Source: Solicoccozyma terricola (lineage: Eukaryota > Basidiomycota > Tremellomycetes > Filobasidiales > Piskurozymaceae). Taken from it: a stretch of 64,000 bases of DNA. Location of the stretch: assembly GCA_001600875.1 (NCBI GenBank), contig BCLD01000010.1, positions 643,373 through 707,372 of the forward strand. Reading direction: 5' to 3'. Positions within the stretch are counted from its first letter, which is position 1. Every line of letters starts with the position of its first letter. A model generated the notes under the pieces. The model did no database searches and had not been told where the DNA came from. It was given only the letters and a program-made list of their open reading frames with translations. The position numbers were made by a program, and so were the translations under genes. Of the stretch, positions 62,565 through 64,000 are shown in pieces.

Positions 62565-63620
62565 ATGTATCCTCACATCATCGACACTCCCAATATCGCA
62601 GACAGACCATGGCAGAACCCACACGTGTATGGCATCGTATACCACTACAACCTCGATACTCCTGAAAAGGCACTCCGGTATTTCGAGTCAACTCCATTGA
62701 ACGACCCTCAGTCACAGAATTTCTACCTAGGCATACAGACGTCCGATAGAGACCCTGCGACGTATACATTCTCAGCGTATCTCAACGATTTAGATAATAC
62801 GATTGGATATCGGTATATTGTTGATGAGAGGTCATCACGTTTTCCATTATGGGTCATTCATAAAGAACTCAAATTGACATCGACGGAATCATGGTCGGTT
62901 ATTGGGGCGTATACTATTTTGAATGGCATTATATGGCAAGCACCAACCATCCATGATCTTGTACAAACTCGACTTGTACGTCCACCTCGTATCTCCTCTC
63001 TCCGTTGATCCACACTACACACATACTGACCTCTCACCTTTCAATCACTCACTCAGCTCGATACGATATCCCTTCTACAATCATCATTATCAAATCTAAC
63101 ATCTCATCTCCCAAGATCATCAAATCGAATACAACAACATTGGACTTCATTACCAGCTGAAATACCTGGTGATGGTTCTGGTGATGGGAAGGTAGAGGAA
63201 GTTGGAAATGAAGAGAAAGATGTAGGAGAATCAATACTCCCGAATGATCCTTCAACAACACAAACAATCGCTCAACCTCAACCTCAACCTCAAAATACAT
63301 CAGCAACAACAGAAACAGCAACAACAGCAACAACAATAGCAACAGCAACACACGATGAAAAGCCAAAACGTGAGAAACGAAAACGAAACATCCTCCCAGA
63401 TACACCTAATTTCGCACTACATACTGCTCTTGCATTGGGTGAAGAAATGAAGTTGAATTTGATGATGAATAGGAATAATTCGATTGATATTGGTGGTATT
63501 GGTGTTTCTGTAGATGGGAAAGGAGACGGAGGTTGGAGCAAGACGAAGGAGGAAGAAGAGGCGGATGAGTTGATGTTTGGTGGTGGCAAGAGAAGAGGGG
63601 GGTTGGTAGCGACGAGATGA
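62565..63620 (+). CDS. MED6: Mediator complex subunit 6
   Basis: Head-module subunit of Mediator, the nuclear coactivator of RNA polymerase II. Two exons are clear, joined at about 62976/63058. The Med6 fold is recognisable: NPHVYGIVYHYNLDTPEKAL, YFESTPLNDPQSQNFYLGIQ (like the YFxxSPFYD...N block of Med6), RFPLWVIHKELKLTSTESW, VIGAYTILNGIIWQAPTIHD (the family signature ...YYVLNGxIYQAP) and LVQTRL-LDTISLLQSSLSNL. The C-terminal part is variable: Gln/Pro and Thr/Ala repeats (63268-63345), then a basic KPKREKRKRNILPD and the end KRRGGLVATR. The chosen ATG is the first after a probable AG acceptor (62535). An upstream exon, partly in the gap, could add residues. Divergent from the CTL-like gene. 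Confidence 0.85.
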
Positions 63621-63733
63621 TGCCCACTCCGCGCCGCGCTCCAGCGGTTGTTGATGATTTCTTTTCTCAAATTACGAACATAATGAAATGGATTTCTGTA
63701 CATAAGACTACACAACGTGTCCTCCACACCAAA

Positions 63734-64000
63734 TCACACCATCCTCCCGGCGACAACGACGTTATCCTCAAACCCTATCCCACGATCTCTAACAATCTCT
63801 CTCCTTTCCTCCTCTGCTCCATCAACGACATCTTTAAACCACCCAGACACGATATGATCCTCTTCCGTCCTTTCTTCACCACCCGATTCAGAAGAGGGTC
63901 CAGAAGTGCTCGATACGATAGGTGCATAAATGCGTTGGGTGGGAAGAACAGATGATGTATATTGTCTCATTTTAGTCGTGAATTCTTCCATCTGTGGATC
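63734..64000 (-). CDS. 3' part of an unidentified gene, running off the window
   Basis: Open frame on the minus strand from the window edge to a stop at 63734. It reads MEEFTTKMRQYTSSVLPTQR, IYAPIVSSTSGPSSESGGEE, DHIVSGWFKDVVDGAEEERR and ends NVVVAGRMV. It is acidic, Ser-rich and probably disordered near its end. A GTGTGA donor overlaps the stop, so the last exon could lie further downstream. I do not recognise it. It converges on MED6 with 113 bases between stops. Confidence 0.5.
   Translation of the reverse strand, partial: DPQMEEFTTKMRQYTSSVLPTQRIYAPIVSSTSGPSSESGGEERTEEDHIVSGWFKDVVDGAEEERREIVRDRGIGFEDNVVVAGRMV

Overview
The window comes from the nuclear genome of a fungus, most likely a basidiomycete yeast of the Tremellomycetes (Cryptococcus/Kwoniella/Tremella relatives). 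Nearly every gene is cut by many short introns (about 50-100 bases, GTRAGT donors, CAG/TAG acceptors). Genes are close together on both strands, and the protein set is fungal: fused ergothioneine synthase Egt1, Yme2, Rpc53, a zinc-finger plus fungal_trans regulator, an ArAE_2/Bre4-type membrane protein and a fungal CTL choline-transporter-like protein. The genus is inference; no rRNA or barcode is present. There are no operons, CRISPR arrays, rRNA genes or recognisable mobile elements.

Layout. 1-4071: upstream DNA and a secreted, possibly GPI-anchored GH13 alpha-amylase (+). 4316-11461: Dom34/Pelota (-) head to head with an Rsc9/ARID2-like chromatin subunit (+), then Pol III subunit Rpc53 (+). 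11956-15272: a GPI-anchored secreted protein (-) and a Hua1-like proline-rich zinc-binding protein (-). 15541-17143: an unresolved, possibly decayed gene and spacer. 17144-24674: a mitochondrial PPR-like protein and a C2H2/fungal_trans transcription factor (+). 25061-29091: GH13 alpha-glucosidase and a small Ser/Ala-rich protein behind a strong-looking stress-type promoter (+). 30134-35784: Cdc14 phosphatase and a MATH/BTB-like protein (+). 36000-41538: metaxin-like protein (-), eIF4E (+), Spf30 Tudor splicing factor (-). 41970-48331: ArAE_2/Bre4-like membrane protein (+) and proteasome beta-4 subunit Pre1 (-). 49841-58488: Egt1 and Yme2 in close tandem (+). 58720-63620: CTL/Pns1-type transporter (-), whose N-terminus is lost in a 706-base assembly gap, and Mediator subunit Med6 (+). 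63734-64000: the 3' end of an unidentified gene (-).

Most genes are unrelated housekeeping functions (translation quality control and initiation, transcription, splicing, proteolysis, cell cycle). The amylase and alpha-glucosidase could act in sequence on starch (outside the cell, then on maltose inside), but they lie 21 kb apart and nothing shows that they are co-regulated.

The most unusual features are not genes. Very long C homopolymers (up to 53 bases) sit in introns, almost always as C on the sense strand and often just before the 3' splice site. Micro-exons of 8-24 bases encode catalytic-core motifs in the alpha-glucosidase and Cdc14. Several promoter motifs recur: a TGACRYGTCATT-like element in divergent promoters, four copies of TGAGTCCCGCAT before the transcription factor, and a doubled CCG-N7-CGG palindrome upstream of egt1. 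I found no clear candidate for an entirely new multi-gene system.
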